This document shows positions 1 to 11,065 of a stretch of DNA of 64,000 bases, piece after piece (position 1 is the first letter of the stretch; each line of letters begins with the position of its first letter). Location: positions 64,878,274 to 64,942,273 of the forward strand of contig OZ035962.1 in NCBI GenBank assembly GCA_964034945.1. Direction: 5' to 3'. Made by a program: the position numbers and the translations under genes. The stretch comes from Chrysopilus asiliformis (Eukaryota; Arthropoda; Insecta; Diptera; Rhagionidae). The notes under the pieces were generated by a model, which searched no databases, was not told the origin of the DNA, and saw only the letters and a program-made list of their open reading frames with translations.

Positions 1-109
1 ACTAACTTATCATACGTGTCGTTGCTCGTGCAGTGATCAATAACGCATGTATAGAAAAATTATGGAAAATCCAATAGTTAAATTTTTTCCATTAATCAAG
101 CTTTGTCGC

Positions 110-400
110 CAGAGTTGCCGGTTTAGGCGATTTACCGCGAATTGGGCTATCTTTTTCGTGATTTTGCGACAATCTTTTTGAAAAAATCGCAAATCGCAAA
201 TTGGGCGATTTAAAAAAATGGTTTGGGCGACATTGGGCTATCTTTGAAAAATATCTTTCCTTTCGAAATTGTATGTCATTTGTCGAATTTTTCCCACTAT
301 TTACAAAGTTCGGCACGCACACCCGATATCTAAATGGACGCAATCCTTCCATTTAGCATATGCTTGTCTGGCTAAAATTACTCCTTTGCTTGTGGCAATA
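110..400 (+). mobile_element. Probable hAT-type transposon end (solo)
   Basis: The stretch begins with CAGAGTTGCC, a terminal motif typical of insect hAT elements. It is followed by repeated GGGCGATTT / AAATCGC words (about 130-240), which look like subterminal transposase-binding repeats. No matching opposite end or 8-bp target duplication was found, so the element is truncated or its partner lies elsewhere. An 86-residue open frame on the minus strand (92-352) overlaps it and matches nothing I recognise. The call rests on the terminal motif alone. Confidence 0.35.
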
Positions 401-616
401 CGGTCAATTTACTTTTAGCGATCGGTAACTAAGCAAAAGAGCGAAATGGATGCACCCACTGTCATTTTCAAAATAAGTATTGGATATTCTGCTTTCTAAT
501 AACACCAATAAGAATGTTATCGCTTTCCTTCAGTGAAGAAAGAACCATAACACGCCTTTAAATTTGTGCCCATAACAAAATATAAAAACATAATGGGCGT
601 TACCAAGAAACATTTA
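360..616. other. AT-rich spacer, no gene seen
   Basis: Unique-looking AT-rich DNA between the hAT end and the hairpin MITE. No open frame, TIR or tandem repeat stands out. Confidence 0.5.
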
Positions 617-716
617 TAAAGTCGAGTCTACGTAGCCTTTTTAGTTTTGACTCTAACAAACTATAAATTATTTTAGTCTATGTGTCTAATTTTAAGGCAA
701 CGTAGACTCGACTTTA
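617..716. mobile_element. Short hairpin MITE with TA target duplication
   Basis: A 96-bp unit has inverted arms at 619-639 and 694-714, starting AAGTCGAGTCTACGT and ending in its complement with one mismatch (GTAGCC versus GTTGCC). TA lies immediately outside both arms (617-618 and 715-716). TA duplication and a near-perfect foldback suit a Tc1/mariner-type MITE. The hAT element at 730 was inserted 14 bp beyond it. Confidence 0.7.
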
Positions 717-721
717 CAAAT

Positions 722-2310
722 GTTCATTGCAGGGGCGTGGCGTCATTGGATGCAAGGGATGCATTGCATCCCTTACAAATCTCACAAAAATATTGGTAAC
801 TGAGTTTTTAAGTTGAAACATTTTTTTTTTCAAAATTCGATCATAATTAAGTTTGAGTTTATTGTTAGAGTTACTGTTTTGTGCCCTTTGTAGCTTCAAT
901 ACAACTTAGAGTTACTGTTTTGTGCCGTTCGTAGCTTCAGTACGGCACAAAATGCATTTTATCATACAGTCGTGATATATTCAACCGCGAATGCCTTTAA
1001 AAAAAGAGAGAATTTCTTAACTTGCCTTTGAAACTGTGTGGAAGCAGAAATTATTGTTGCATCTATGAGTTTTGTACGAAGAGAGATGAAACGAAATTTT
1101 AAGAGATGAGAACCTATGTTAACGACTGGAGAAAAGAGAAAATGTGGATGCAAAATAAAAATTGCTTCCACCTCAGCAGAAGTCAAATAATTTGCGCTTT
1201 TATTTAAATAACCAAAAAACTAAGATCCGTATTTAAAAAGTTTTTTTGGAGGACATTTAGATGATTTTGTTTTGAGTAATTCTATATCTAATATTCATAC
1301 CTTTTTGAACAAAAAATACGCGGTTTTCGCGTTTAAAAAAACCATTCCAAAAATAAAAATTTCTTTCGGGCGATCATTTCTCTTTTGCCTCGTAATGTCA
1401 TATGCAACAGGACGATGTGAAATAAGCAATTCGAATCGTTGCTTCCGAGTGAAAATAAGTAAAAAAAATGCATTAAAGCAAATTGGTAGTAGCGTTTCTG
1501 CATGCGTAGTTAGTAGTGTCTTAAATTGTTTATTTATTAGCGTGTCTTTTTATTGTGTGATTTTTGTGATAGTTTGGTAAAAATGGCAGATTGTTGTGTA
1601 ATCGATAGCTTATTAAAACAATCATTTAGTTCGCGCTCTTTTTCTGAAAAACAAAATATTCTTGATCGCGGGAGACCAAAACCAAAGTTAAATATAACAA
1701 CAGTAAATAAAAGTTGTACGAGACGATTTTCGGTCAAAGTTTACGAAGATTTTAATTGGCTTTGCGGTTGTGCAAATAAGCAAAAGTTACATATTTTGTT
1801 GGCCTTGTTTACTTTTTTCGAAGGATAACAACGTTTGGCAATCTGTAAGTTACAGCGATTTAAATAATTTTCATAAAGCTGTTTAATTAGCAATTCTGAG
1901 TTAAGAACGATCTTGGTGTATCCGGGTTTATGCGGACAATCGTAAATATTTTATTTTAAAACTGTATTTTTTATACAAAAAGATCATCAATTTACTTTTT
2001 CTCTCGATTCGGATATACAAGTGTTTCGAATTAAAAACAAACACATTATAATTTCGTAGTCTGGGGATCAAAGATCGGATGCATTTTTCATAATCATTTT
2101 CATAATCATAAAGTACAAGTTATTTTAGTGTTTTGAACTTTTTATTATTTTATTGTCATTCATTTAAATAGCTAACGAGAGATGTATTTTTGCACAACAC
2201 AAAAAATACCTTTATTAATAACATAAAAACCTTAAGTTGGCAATTAAATTCCAAAAAATTAAAATTTGCATCCCTAGCTTCAAAACTCACGCCACGCCCC
2301 TGGTTCATTG
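722..2310. mobile_element. Non-autonomous hAT element with perfect 8-bp TSD
   Basis: The element spans 730-2302 (1573 bp). Its ends are CAGGGGCGTGGCGT and the exact complement ACGCCACGCCCCTG. The 8-bp target duplication GTTCATTG is perfect (722-729 and 2303-2310), which is diagnostic of hAT transposition. The subterminal word GCATCCCT also occurs near both ends. An autonomous element would need about 600 codons of transposase; this copy retains only a small N-terminal piece (see 1583-1828), so it is an internally deleted derivative. Perfect TIRs and TSD suggest a fairly recent insertion. Confidence 0.93.
1583..1828 (+). pseudogene. N-terminal fragment of hAT transposase with degraded TTF-type zinc finger
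   Basis: Eighty-two residues are open from ATG at 1583. The middle reads RFSVKVYEDFNWLCGCANK, followed by QKLHILLALFTFFEG. This resembles the start of the TTF-type zinc finger of ZMYM1-like hAT transposases, where an RxF...WY...WLCGC block is followed by a C-x-x-C-L-x-F block. The second cysteine pair is missing here, so the finger is broken. The frame lies wholly inside the hAT element and stops long before any RNase-H-like catalytic domain. A start upstream at 1553 is possible, but the 1583 methionine fits the family better. Confidence 0.5.
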
Positions 2311-2736
2311 GTAAGGCCCAATATTTGCACAACAAACCAGTTCTAGTATTTTTATTTAATACGACTTAAGATAATCGACATTTTGAGGTAACGAAAACTA
2401 GTGCAAACATGTTATCTAAACAAAGATTTAATTTTAAATAGAAAAACGTTTTTATGTTCATTTCATATGTAAAATCCTTATAACATTATATCTGTAAATA
2501 AGCTCTGCAATATAAAATTAATATATTACACACATTTTTTTTTGTTTAATTTATTTTATGAGTACATTATTTGTGCGTTATGGCGTTACGACAGAACCAA
2601 GAACCTTAATTAAAGGGAGAACTCCAATTGAGCATAGGCAGCAGCAGAGGCAGAAGCAGTAGCAGTGGCAGAAGCAGAATCTGCTTTCTGTCCCACAATG
2701 AAATTTGAATTCTGACGAAAATAGCAGAAACCTGTC

Positions 2737-2823
2737 AAAACGTTGTGCGTATTTATATCCGCGGCATGATCTGTCGTATAATATTTTGTTGTTTTTTAAG
2801 TATTCAATTAATTTCTCCTCCAT
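2737..2823 (-). pseudogene. MADF-like N-terminal fragment carried in MITE arm (copy 1)
   Basis: The minus strand opens with MEEKLIEYLKNNKILYDRS and continues GYKYAQRF. This matches the pattern of the first helices of MADF / Myb-SANT-like domains, E-x-LI-x-x-(V/L)-x-x-x-x-x-LYD-x-S-x-x-YK. PIF/Harbinger elements often encode such a second protein. Only about 29 residues are recognisable before the frame drifts into the CAG-rich repeats. Confidence 0.4.
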
Positions 2824-3585
2824 TTCAAGTATTACAAATATTTACTTCCGTCCATATATGCAAAAAATATCAACAACGATTTGTGAGGTTAAATTGAAAG
2901 CAGAAGTTTAGAGATTAGAGCTAAAATGTGTTTCTGCTTCTGCCGCTGCCTCTGCTGCTGCTTTATTGGAGCTCAACACATAAGACGCTATGTTTTCTAA
3001 AGTTCTGCTTTTGCTTAAGAGTAAAGGGAAAACTCCACTTCGGCAGAAGTAGAAGCAGCGGCAGATGCAGAACTTTAAAACATCGCGTTCAACATTTTAT
3101 TTCGTTTTTGCCAACGCGACTACAATTAAACAACATTCTTAAGTGGACGAAACTCAAACATTAGTGTTTAACGACTGGTCTGAAAGCAGTCGTTATGAAA
3201 ATTCGTATTGGAAGGACCAGTGTTGCGGTGTCATAGTCGAGGGTAATTTTATTGGAAAGTTGACAGCGAGAAACAAATACAACGCCATTTTATATCACTA
3301 CCACAAACGTAAAAGCTCTTATTCGTATTTATGGATAACGACATCGTTGTGGATAACTACATGGTTATAAAGCGGGAACTCCAATTGGGCAGAGGCAGAA
3401 GCAGAACTTTAGAACACATAGCGTCTTATGTGTTGAGCTCCAATAAAGCAGCAGCAGAGGCAGCAGTACAAGCAGAAACACATTTTAGCTCTAATCTCTA
3501 AATTTCTGCTTTCAATTTAACCTCACAAATCGTTGTTGATATTTTTTCCATATATGGACGGAAGTAAATATTTTTAATACTTGAA

Positions 3586-3660
3586 ATGGACGAGGAATTA
3601 ATCGAGTACTTAAAAAACAACAAATATACGCACAACGTTTTGACAGGTTTCTGCTATTTT
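3586..3660 (+). pseudogene. MADF-like N-terminal fragment carried in MITE arm (copy 2)
   Basis: This mirror copy in the opposite arm starts MDEELIEYLKNNKYTHNVL. It is homologous to the 2737-2823 fragment but has lost the segment containing LYDRS. The rest of the frame is low-complexity Ala/Ser from CTG repeats. Not a functional gene. Confidence 0.35.
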
Positions 3661-4383
3661 CGTCAGAATTCAAATTTCATTGTGGGACAGAAAGCAGATT
3701 CTGCTTCTGCCACTGCTACTGCTTCTGCCTCTGCTGCTGCCTATGCTCAATTGGTGTTCTCCCTTAAGTGCCAAGAATCCTGCTGCAGAATTTCATTTTA
3801 GCGCTAATCTCTAAAATTTCTGCTGCTGCTGCTGCTTCTGCCGAATTGGAGTTCTCTCTTAATACTGATATAAATGTATGTATTGACATATTTTTGGCAA
3901 TTTTGGGGTCGTTGATTCAAATCAAGTCCTCGATTTTCTCACCTTTAAGTTTTAATTTGCTATTTTACTTCTGATATTTAAAAAATGCACTACACATGGG
4001 TTAAAGGTTTTGCTGTTATTTTATGTTTTAGAACAAGAAAGTTTCGCATCATCCAGGAGGGCAGGGTAGTTCGCATCATGTATAAGGGAGCGGTTTGAGT
4101 GGGCGAAAATTTGTCTTTACGATCGGCCCGTCCAGTATTCAGATCCCTTCAGCCATTCAGAAGATAATAGGCGAGGGAGTGAAAGGGAAGCAAATTATTT
4201 GACATGTAGCTAATTTATAGTGAGGCATAGCGTATCAAGTACTATCGAGCCAACCGTTTAGTCATGATGATGCCGTCAAGTGTTCCAAAATGGTGAAATG
4301 ATTGTAAAGAAAGTCCCGGCCGGCGATAAAATGGGTGAGGGGAGCGGAACTCAAAATAGCTTATAACTTTTCCTAATTTTTAA

Positions 4384-5033
4384 TACTATGTTCACACTGA
4401 CGCAAAATCACGTAATTTTGCGAAATGATTAAGATCTTAAATCAAAGTGTTCACACAGAGGTTAAGGTAGTTTTGTTTGACATTTTAACGACGTTGGTTC
4501 AAAAATGGATCGAGGAAGTTTGTGTAGGATTACTTTGAATTTTAGTAATATGATGAATAATACAATTCAAAACATCGATGAAATATGTGCAAACCGAATT
4601 AGACACTTTAGACGAAAATGGAAATTATCTGTAATGAAAATAAACAATTATTTTCCATTTCATATTTAATTGCATCATAAACATGTCCACTTTTTTTTGC
4701 CCCGCGCTGTATTGTTTATTTTTTCAGACCACAGGTTTACAAATATATCCTCTTCGCGTGCGGAACACGGCTTCTTTTTCTTATATGTATTTCCGTTTTT
4801 CCAATGCAGCACAAATGTCAAAACTGATGTGCTGAAGAGAGCTGAATAAGTGATGCAGGGTTGTATACATTGTTTTTGCTTGATTTCGTTCGTAATTTTG
4901 TGGAAATTGCATACTTTTAGTGATTTTGAAAACAGGTTAATGTACTGGAAATCTCGTGATTTCGTGCGTGATTTCGTTCAAAATCACGCAAATCCTCAAA
5001 ATTACGTAATTTTGCGTCAGTGTGAACATAGTA
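4384..5033. mobile_element. TA-flanked TIR element, 646 bp
   Basis: Termini at 4386 and 5031 are inverted repeats of about 37 bp beginning CTATGTTCACACTGACGC. TA lies just outside each end (4384-4385 and 5032-5033). The subterminal words AAATCACG and AAAATTACGTAATTTTG recur near both ends. No transposase motif is visible in the interior, and a 65-residue plus-strand frame at 4850 appears to be chance. Superfamily is uncertain; the TA duplication favours Tc1/mariner. Confidence 0.75.
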
Positions 5034-5109
5034 TAAGCTACATTTAGCAAAAAACTGTATCAAAATCGGTTGAAACAACTTAAAAAGTTACTGAAACAAC
5101 TGAAAAAAA

Positions 5110-5720
5110 AACGTTATGCCTTCAGGACTTCCATTTGGAATATTGAAATTCTAATACCAGATTCAAGATCAGCAACCCTGAAAGCCTTTTAACATGAAAA
5201 GGCATGATATATTTGACCACGTAAAAGCTCGACATTTGACACTCAGGCACACCTCTTTTAATTTGAAAACGGCTCGACCGATTTTAATGAAAGTTATAAT
5301 CCTAAAGGAATTTTGACACAATTCAAACCTAGCTCAATCGTTTTCGCGTCCCCGAAAACCTAAAAATTATAAATTTCACCAAAAGCGGTTGAGCCGTTTT
5401 CATAATAAAAGGAGTGTGTCTGAGAAGCATACATCGTGGTTTTACGTAATAAAAAATTTGGAAGAGGTCCCTCAATATGCAAAATGATGCAAAATTATAG
5501 AATAGAAACATATGTCCAGTCCATAGCAAAGCAGCAATTGTGTTTGAAAATAAGATGTGCCTCTGAAGCACACGTCATGCCTTTTATGGTTAACGCTAGT
5601 TTCTACAAGGAGAAAGGATATTTCCGTTAACCTTGCATGGCCGTCTGTTTCGAATTTGGCAATTCTAATAGCAGATTGGTGACCCCGAAAACATGATAAA
5701 AATGATTGTTGTAAAACACC
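5110..5720. repeat. Degenerate dispersed-repeat fragments related to the 118-bp array
   Basis: Two pieces (about 5115-5185 and 5630-5700) contain the same words as the tandem array at 8.9-11 kb: TTCAGGACTTCC, CGAATTT..GAAATTCTAATA and GATCAGCAACCC. Between them lies another dispersed repeat (5200-5420), also seen at 30125-30300, with the phrase GGCTCGACCGATTTTAATGA. No gene is present. Confidence 0.5.
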
Positions 5721-5879
5721 AACCTCCCGTTTTTCTCTTTAGGGGTGGAATTTCGAAACACTCCGCCTTAGTGAGCGTCTACGTGAAGAATACTGTGAAA
5801 GTGTGTGATCATGAATTGCAACGTTTGTAAGGTTTTTACGTTGCAATCCATCAACAGCGGAGGCTGTGATAACAGCATA

Positions 5880-6040
5880 GACTGGTCATGTCATCAGGCG
5901 CGGATTCAGGGGGGGGGGGGTCACGATCATCATGAGCCCCGTTGAGAACCCACGAGGGGTCATGTGGGGCCATGACCCCCCTATGACCTTTTACTCTTTT
6001 GTTGATGGGTAATGGGTATATATTTTTATAGATTCGCGGA
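5880..6040. other. G-rich / C-rich spacer
   Basis: Contains a run of ten G around 5910 and several GGGG/CCCC words within about 100 bp. No coding frame. Confidence 0.4.
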
Positions 6041-6137
6041 CAATTTATCGTGAACAATTTATCGTAAAACAATTTATCGTGAACAATTTATCGTAAAACA
6101 ATTTATCGTAAGAACAATATATATAGATATGTATATG

Positions 6138-6175
<38 letters not shown>

Positions 6176-6310
6176 TTTCGTGTGTGACGAAACATCGATA
6201 ATTCCCCCCTTCCCCCTTCCCCTTCCCCTCCCCCCACCCTCCCTTCCCCTCCCCCCTCACCCTTCCCCACCCTCCTTCCCCCTCGTCCCTTCCCCTTCCC
6301 CCTCCCCCTT
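6041..6310. repeat. Compound simple-repeat cluster: ACAATTTATCGT repeats, (TA)n, (CA)n, polypyrimidine tract
   Basis: Five copies of an ACAATTTATCGT unit (6041-6110) are followed by (TA)n, then (CA)n to about 6174. A strongly strand-biased C/T tract follows (about 6200-6312), in which purines are almost absent. The open frames here on both strands are translations of low-complexity sequence and are not genes. Confidence 0.9.
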
Positions 6311-6750
6311 CCAATCAGCAGTTTGGAACAAAAATATATGAATCCGAGCGCAAGCGCATATGGGCCTGGCAACAGTGTTTATTAACACGCATAAAAATAC
6401 GTGAGAACTGTCACCTACAGCACATTTGTTTTCAAAAAATTTTGCGTGCGGCGCATTTCTTTCCCTTTTTATCCTCCTAAACGTAATCACTTTCTTGTTG
6501 TACTTCTCCTGTAATGATGAGACTTTAAAAAATTCTCGTGGTGATTAATGGTAAAAAAAGTTTTACTAACTCTCATATAATAATCAACACCATCGATTCC
6601 TTAAACCGACGAATTTTAAAAAAAACGATTGCCTGCGTCCCGAACTCTGACTTTAAAAATCTGGTCACCTAACTTATTAAGCAGAGTTGACATCTGCATG
6701 TTTGTTCGTCATTCAGCTCAATGTCCCGATGAATATGTAGCAAAGCGATT
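6311..6750. other. Spacer without recognisable features
   Basis: Ordinary AT-rich sequence between the polypyrimidine tract and the head of the repeat element that contains the LINE. No TIR or open frame of note. Confidence 0.4.
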
Positions 6751-6866
6751 ATATAGTGTACTAGCAGACCCTTAGGTAGGTAGGTAGGTTAGAGTGGCGG
6801 TCATCCGACCCACTTAGACCAATGAGGTCCATTGTGATACCACATTTTTATTTATTTATTTCTTCT

Positions 6867-7724
6867 CTACTCGAACCAGTGTGAGCTTTTTATGAAGCCT
6901 AGGAGATTGTTGATGTTTACATCTTCCAATTCATTAGTATTTTCAAAGAAAAAGGATCCTAAAAATAATTTCCTTCTGCGAGCCAGTGCTGGGCAGGTGC
7001 AGAGCAGATGACCTACAGTCTCCTCCTCCTCTACATCTTTGCAGCTTCTACAGAAGTCGTTGGAGGGGACACCAAGTCTACTCGCATGTCTCCCTATGAG
7101 GCAGTGTCCTGTGATCACGCCTACAATCATAGTAATATATCTTCGGTGCAGCAGAATCAGCTTGCATGTACGCTTTTTATCCAGCTTTGGCCAAATAAGT
7201 TTGGTAGCGTAACACGAGGTGCCTGAGGACCACCTTTGATTTGCAAGCCTAGCTGCTTCTTCCCGAATCAGCAATTTGCACGTTGCTAATGGTGCACCCA
7301 GATACTCCTTTTCCGGCATGATTTGGAGTGTAGTGCCGTATCTAGCGAGTTCGTCCGCTTTGCAGTTACCCGGAATGTCCCTGTGTCCAGGTACCCAGAT
7401 TAATTTGATATTGAAGAACTCAGCTAGCTCGTTTAGAGTTGCCAAGCACTCAATAGTCACTCTTGATGTTAGAGATGACGAGTCAAGTGACTTTATTGCC
7501 GCTTGACTGTCCGTGAAGATGCTGATATCCTTACCCGATATCACATTATTCTTCAGCCAGCTTAGGGCTTCTTTGATCGCCATAACCTCGGCTTGAAAGA
7601 CGCTGCAGTGATCCGGTAGGCGAAATGCAATATTTAAGTTTAGTTGTTCAGAGAAAATCCCTCCACCGACTCTGCCCCCCAACTTTGACCCATCTGTATA
7701 GACATGGATCGTCTTTTTCTCCAA
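6867..7724 (-). pseudogene. Non-LTR ORF2 fragment: RNase H plus zinc-knuckle C-terminus
   Basis: Ribonuclease H domain with all expected acidic and basic residues visible: VYTDGSK, FQAEVMAIKEAL, IFTDSQAAIKSL and WVPGHRDIPGNCKADELAR. A C-terminal C-x-x-C...H-x(4)-C segment (CRSCKDVEEEETVGHLLCTC) follows, typical of the tail of I/R1/LOA-group ORF2. In the intact element this would be fused in frame to the upstream RT; here a single frameshift separates them. The stop at about 6867 lies about 90 bp from the (CCTA)n tail. Confidence 0.93.
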
Positions 7725-8764
7725 AACTCCTCCCCCTCCCAGTCTTCCCTGGAAGGAATAGAAGATTGGAACCCTCTGTCTAGCGATAGCAGTGGTAGGG
7801 TATAGTCGATGTTCTCCGGGAGTGTTCTCTGAGACAGCAGTATTGAGGCATGTCCATTTTGCGAACTATGCCATTGTGATGTTGCTTTGAGTCGGATGGC
7901 TGTGCTGGCTGCCATCTGTCTTCCTGTGATGTCTAGAGGTAATAGGTGTAGCATAATCTCCAGTGCGTGCGTCGGGGTTGATCTCAGCGCGCCACTAATA
8001 TAGAGAGATGCCGTCCTCTGTACCTTGCTTAAGAGATTGCAATTACTCTTAGTTTCAAGAGCTGTCCACCACACCACCACCCCATATAAAAGTATGGGTC
8101 TTACGACAGCTGTATAGAGCCAATGCACAATCCGTGGTTCCAACCCCCAGGTTTTCCCAATGGAGTTTTTACACGAGTAGAGTGCAACAGTGGCCTTCTT
8201 TATCCGTTCAGTGATGTTTTGTTTCCAACTAAGTTTCATATCCAGAATAAGGCCCAAATATTTTACCTCTTTTTTGAAGACTAAGCTGGTGCCATATAGT
8301 CTGGGAGGGTCTACTTGTGGAATTTTATACTTCCTTGTGAAAAGGATTACCTCTGTTTTATCCGGGTTAATCCTTAAGCCACATTTGTAGCTCCAAGTTA
8401 TTATGTGAGAGAGCGCTGTCTGCGTTAGGTCTCTTAAGGTGTCCGGGAATTTACCTGAGACAACTACGGCAATGTCATCCGCATAGGCAATGACCTTAAA
8501 GCCATTTCCTTCCAGTATTTTTAGTAGTTTGTCAACCACCAAATTCCAAAGAAGGGGAGAGAGTACACCACCTTGTGGGGTGCCCCTGCTCACGAATCTC
8601 TTGGCAGATGACTCGCCCAGCTCTGTACTAATGCTTCTGCTTTTGAGCATCTTGCTGATTAGTACCCGTAGCGACTCATCCACACCGACATCCGCCAGCG
8701 CCGTAGTTATTGCCTCTGGTTTGACATTGTTGAATGCTCCTTCTATGTCAAGAAAAGTAATCAT
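7640..8764 (-). pseudogene. Non-LTR ORF2 fragment: reverse transcriptase
   Basis: The frame opens directly in RT motif A (FLDIEGAFNNV). It continues through motif B (GTPQGGVLSPLLWNLVVD), the catalytic AYADDIAVVV box and the LGLILDMKLSWK motif, then the thumb-like region with VRPILLYGVVVWW. The N-terminal endonuclease and most of the RT fingers are missing because the copy is 5'-truncated. At about 7725-7745 the protein shifts out of the frame used by the RNase H domain, near a run of G on the coding strand. The copy is therefore dead. Confidence 0.93.
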
Positions 8765-8859
8765 AGTATACTCTTTTTGTTAGCAGACCCTTCGTTGGCA
8801 GCTAAAAGTTTTTTGTATAAATTTTAGAATGCCAAAAAACCATAAATAACTTTAAAAGT

Positions 8860-11065
8860 TTTGGGAAAAAATGTTATCCTTACAGGACCTTCCGTTTCGA
8901 ATTTTGAAATTCCAACTCCAGATTCGTGATAAGCAACCCTAAAAACCTCCCAAAGACTGTTTTTGCGAGAAAAATTGGAAAAAGGACATTTGCGTTAACC
9001 TTGCAGGACTTTTCGGTTAGAATTTTGAAATTCCAACACCGGATTCGTGATCAGCGACCCCAAAAACCCCCTAATGACGATTTTTCCCAGTAAAAACTGG
9101 AAAAAGGATATTTGCGTTATTCTTACAGGACCTTCCGTTTCGAATTTTGAAAATCTAATATCGGATTCGTGATCAGCGCCTCAAAAACCCCCTTATACCG
9201 ATTTTTCCGAGGAAAAACGGGAAAAAGGATATTTATCCCTACAGGACCTTCCGTTTCGAATTTTGAAAATCTAATACCGGATTCGTGATCAGCGACCCCA
9301 AAAACTCTATAATGCAAATTTTTCCGGGGAAAAATGGGAAATAGGATATTTTCATTATCCTTACAGGACCTTCCGTTTCGAATTTTGAAAATCTAATACC
9401 GGATTCGTGATCAGCGCCCCAAAAACCCCCTTATACAGATTTTTCCGAGGAAAAATGGGAAAAAGGATATTTATCCTTACAGGACTTTTCGTTCCGAATT
9501 TTGAAAATCTAATATCAGATTCGTGATCAGCGCCCCAAAAACCCCCTTATACCGATTTTTCCGAGGAAAAACGGGAAAAAGGATATTTATCCTTACAGGA
9601 CTTTTCGTTTAGAATTTTGAAAATCTAATATCGGATTCGTGATCAGCGACCCCAAAACCCCCTTATGCCGATTTTTCCGGGGAAAAAAGGGGAAAAGGAT
9701 ATTTATCCTTACAGGACCTTACGTTTCGAATTTTGAAAATCTAATACCGGATTCGTGATCAGCGACCCTAAAAACCCCATAATACCAATTTTTTCGGCGA
9801 AAAATCGGAAAAAGGATATTTGTAATATCCTTACAGGACCTTCTGTTTCGAATTTTAAAATTCCAACAGCAGAGGCGTGATATTCCAAAACCTATTTTTG
9901 CGAGAAAAATTGGAAAAATGACATTTCCGTTATCCTTACAGGACCTTCCGTTTAGCATTTGAAAAATCGATCACCGGATTCGCGATCAGCGACCTCAAAA
10001 ATCCCCTTATGCCAATTTTTCCGGGGAAAAGGAAAAAGGATATTTATCCTTACAGGACCTTCCGTTTCGAATTTTGAAAATCTAATACCGGGTTCGTGAT
10101 CAGCGACCCCAAAAACCTCATAATACCAATTTTTCCGGCGAAAAATCGGAAAAAGGATATTTGTATTATCCTTACAGGACCTTCTGTTTCGAATTTTAAA
10201 ATTCCAAGAGCAGAGGCGTGATCAGCGACCCCAAAAACCCCATAATGCAAATTTTTCCGGGGCAAAATGGGAAAAAAGGATATTTATGTTATCCTTTCAG
10301 GACCTTCCGTTTCGAATTTTGAAAATCTAATACCGGATTCGTGATCAGCGACTCCAAAAACCCCCTTATACCGATTTTTCCGGGGAAAAACTGGAGAAAG
10401 GGTATTTGCGTTATCCTTCCAGGACCTTCCGTTTCGAATTTTAAAAATCTAATAGCGGATTCGTGATCAGCGACCCCAAAAACCCTATAATGCAAATTTT
10501 TCTGGGGAAAATGGGAAAAAGGATATTTTCATTATCCTTACAGGACCTTCCGTTTCGAATTTTAAAAATCTAATACCGGATTCGTGATCAGTGACCCCAA
10601 AAATCCTATAATGCAAATTTTTCCAGGGAGAAATGGGAAAAAGGATATTTTCATTATCCTTACAGGACCTTCCGTTTCGAATTTTGAAAATCTAATACCG
10701 GATTCGTGATCAGCGACCCCAAAAACCCTATAATACAAATTTTTCCGGGGAGACATGGGAAAAAGGATATTTTAATTATCCTTACAGGACCTTCCGTTTC
10801 GAATTTTAAAATTCCAACAGCAGAGCCGTGATCAGCGACCCCAAAAACCCTATAATGCAAATTTTTCCGGGGAGAAATGGGAAAAAGGATATTTTCATTA
10901 TCCTTACAGGACCTTCCGTTTCGAATTTTGAAAATCTAATACCGGATTCGTGATCAGCGACCCCAAAAACCCTATAATGCAAATTTTTCCGGGGGAAAAT
11001 GGGAAAAAGGATATTTTCATTATCCTTACAGGACCTTCCGTTTCGAATTTTGAAAATCTACATAG
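8860..11065. repeat. Tandem array of ~118-bp units (about 19 copies)
   Basis: The phrase ACAGGACCTTCCGTTTCGA recurs at intervals of roughly 110-122 bp from about 8883 to 11030. Each unit also contains ATTCGTGATCAGCGACCCC, a TTTTTCCGGGGAAAA block and AAAAAGGATATTT. Divergence between units is moderate, with unit-length changes of a few bases. The many short minus-strand open frames (peptides with VFGVADHES, FSKFETEGP) are translations of the array and are not genes. Degenerate monomers also occur at 5.1-5.7 kb, 30.3 kb and 62.1-62.4 kb. Confidence 0.95.

Larger units (their letters stand above)
2611..3862. mobile_element. Nested TAA-flanked MITEs with CAG-rich subterminal repeats (PIF/Harbinger-like)
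   Basis: An end motif AGGGAGAACTCCAATTG or a close variant occurs five times: at 2614, 3025 and 3371 reading rightwards, and ending at 3764 and 3859 reading leftwards. Each end is abutted by TAA (2611-2613, 3022-3024, 3368-3370, 3765-3767, 3860-3862), the TWA target of PIF/Harbinger transposons. Segments 2614-3014 and 3364-3764 form a long inverted repeat of nearly 400 bp. Just inside the ends lie runs of GCAGAAGC / CTGCTTCTG words. The five ends indicate at least two nested or rearranged copies rather than a single element. Confidence 0.8.
6762..8792 (-). mobile_element. 5'-truncated non-LTR retrotransposon with 12-bp target duplication
   Basis: A LINE in reverse orientation occupies 6774-8780. 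Both borders carry the 12-bp duplication TAGCAGACCCTT (6762-6773 and 8781-8792). The 3' end on the minus strand runs into a (CCTA)n tail instead of poly(A). The 5' end is cut inside the reverse transcriptase domain. RT followed by RNase H and a CCHC-like motif places it in the RNase-H-bearing group (I / R1 / LOA / Tad-type); I cannot assign the clade. The insertion sits in the head of the repeat element that continues at 8793. Confidence 0.92.

Noticed and set aside
1272..1580. 102-residue plus-strand frame upstream of the hAT zinc-finger fragment
   Set aside because: Low-complexity hydrophobic composition, inside the element, and no similarity to hAT proteins.
6045..6490. Gly/Arg- or Pro/Ser-rich open frames on both strands
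   Set aside because: They translate the polypyrimidine tract and (TA)/(CA) repeats.
7008..8783. Plus-strand frames of 64-97 residues across the LINE
   Set aside because: Antisense shadows of the RT and RNase H domains.
9123..10860. Six minus-strand frames with shared peptides such as VFGVADHESGIRFSKFETEG
   Set aside because: Peptide sharing follows directly from the DNA tandem repeat. Frames are short and shift between units.
8860..11065. Regularly spaced repeats that could be mistaken for a CRISPR array
   Set aside because: Units are about 118 bp, contiguous and diverged, with no short repeat / unique spacer structure, and the genome is eukaryotic. It is a tandem satellite.
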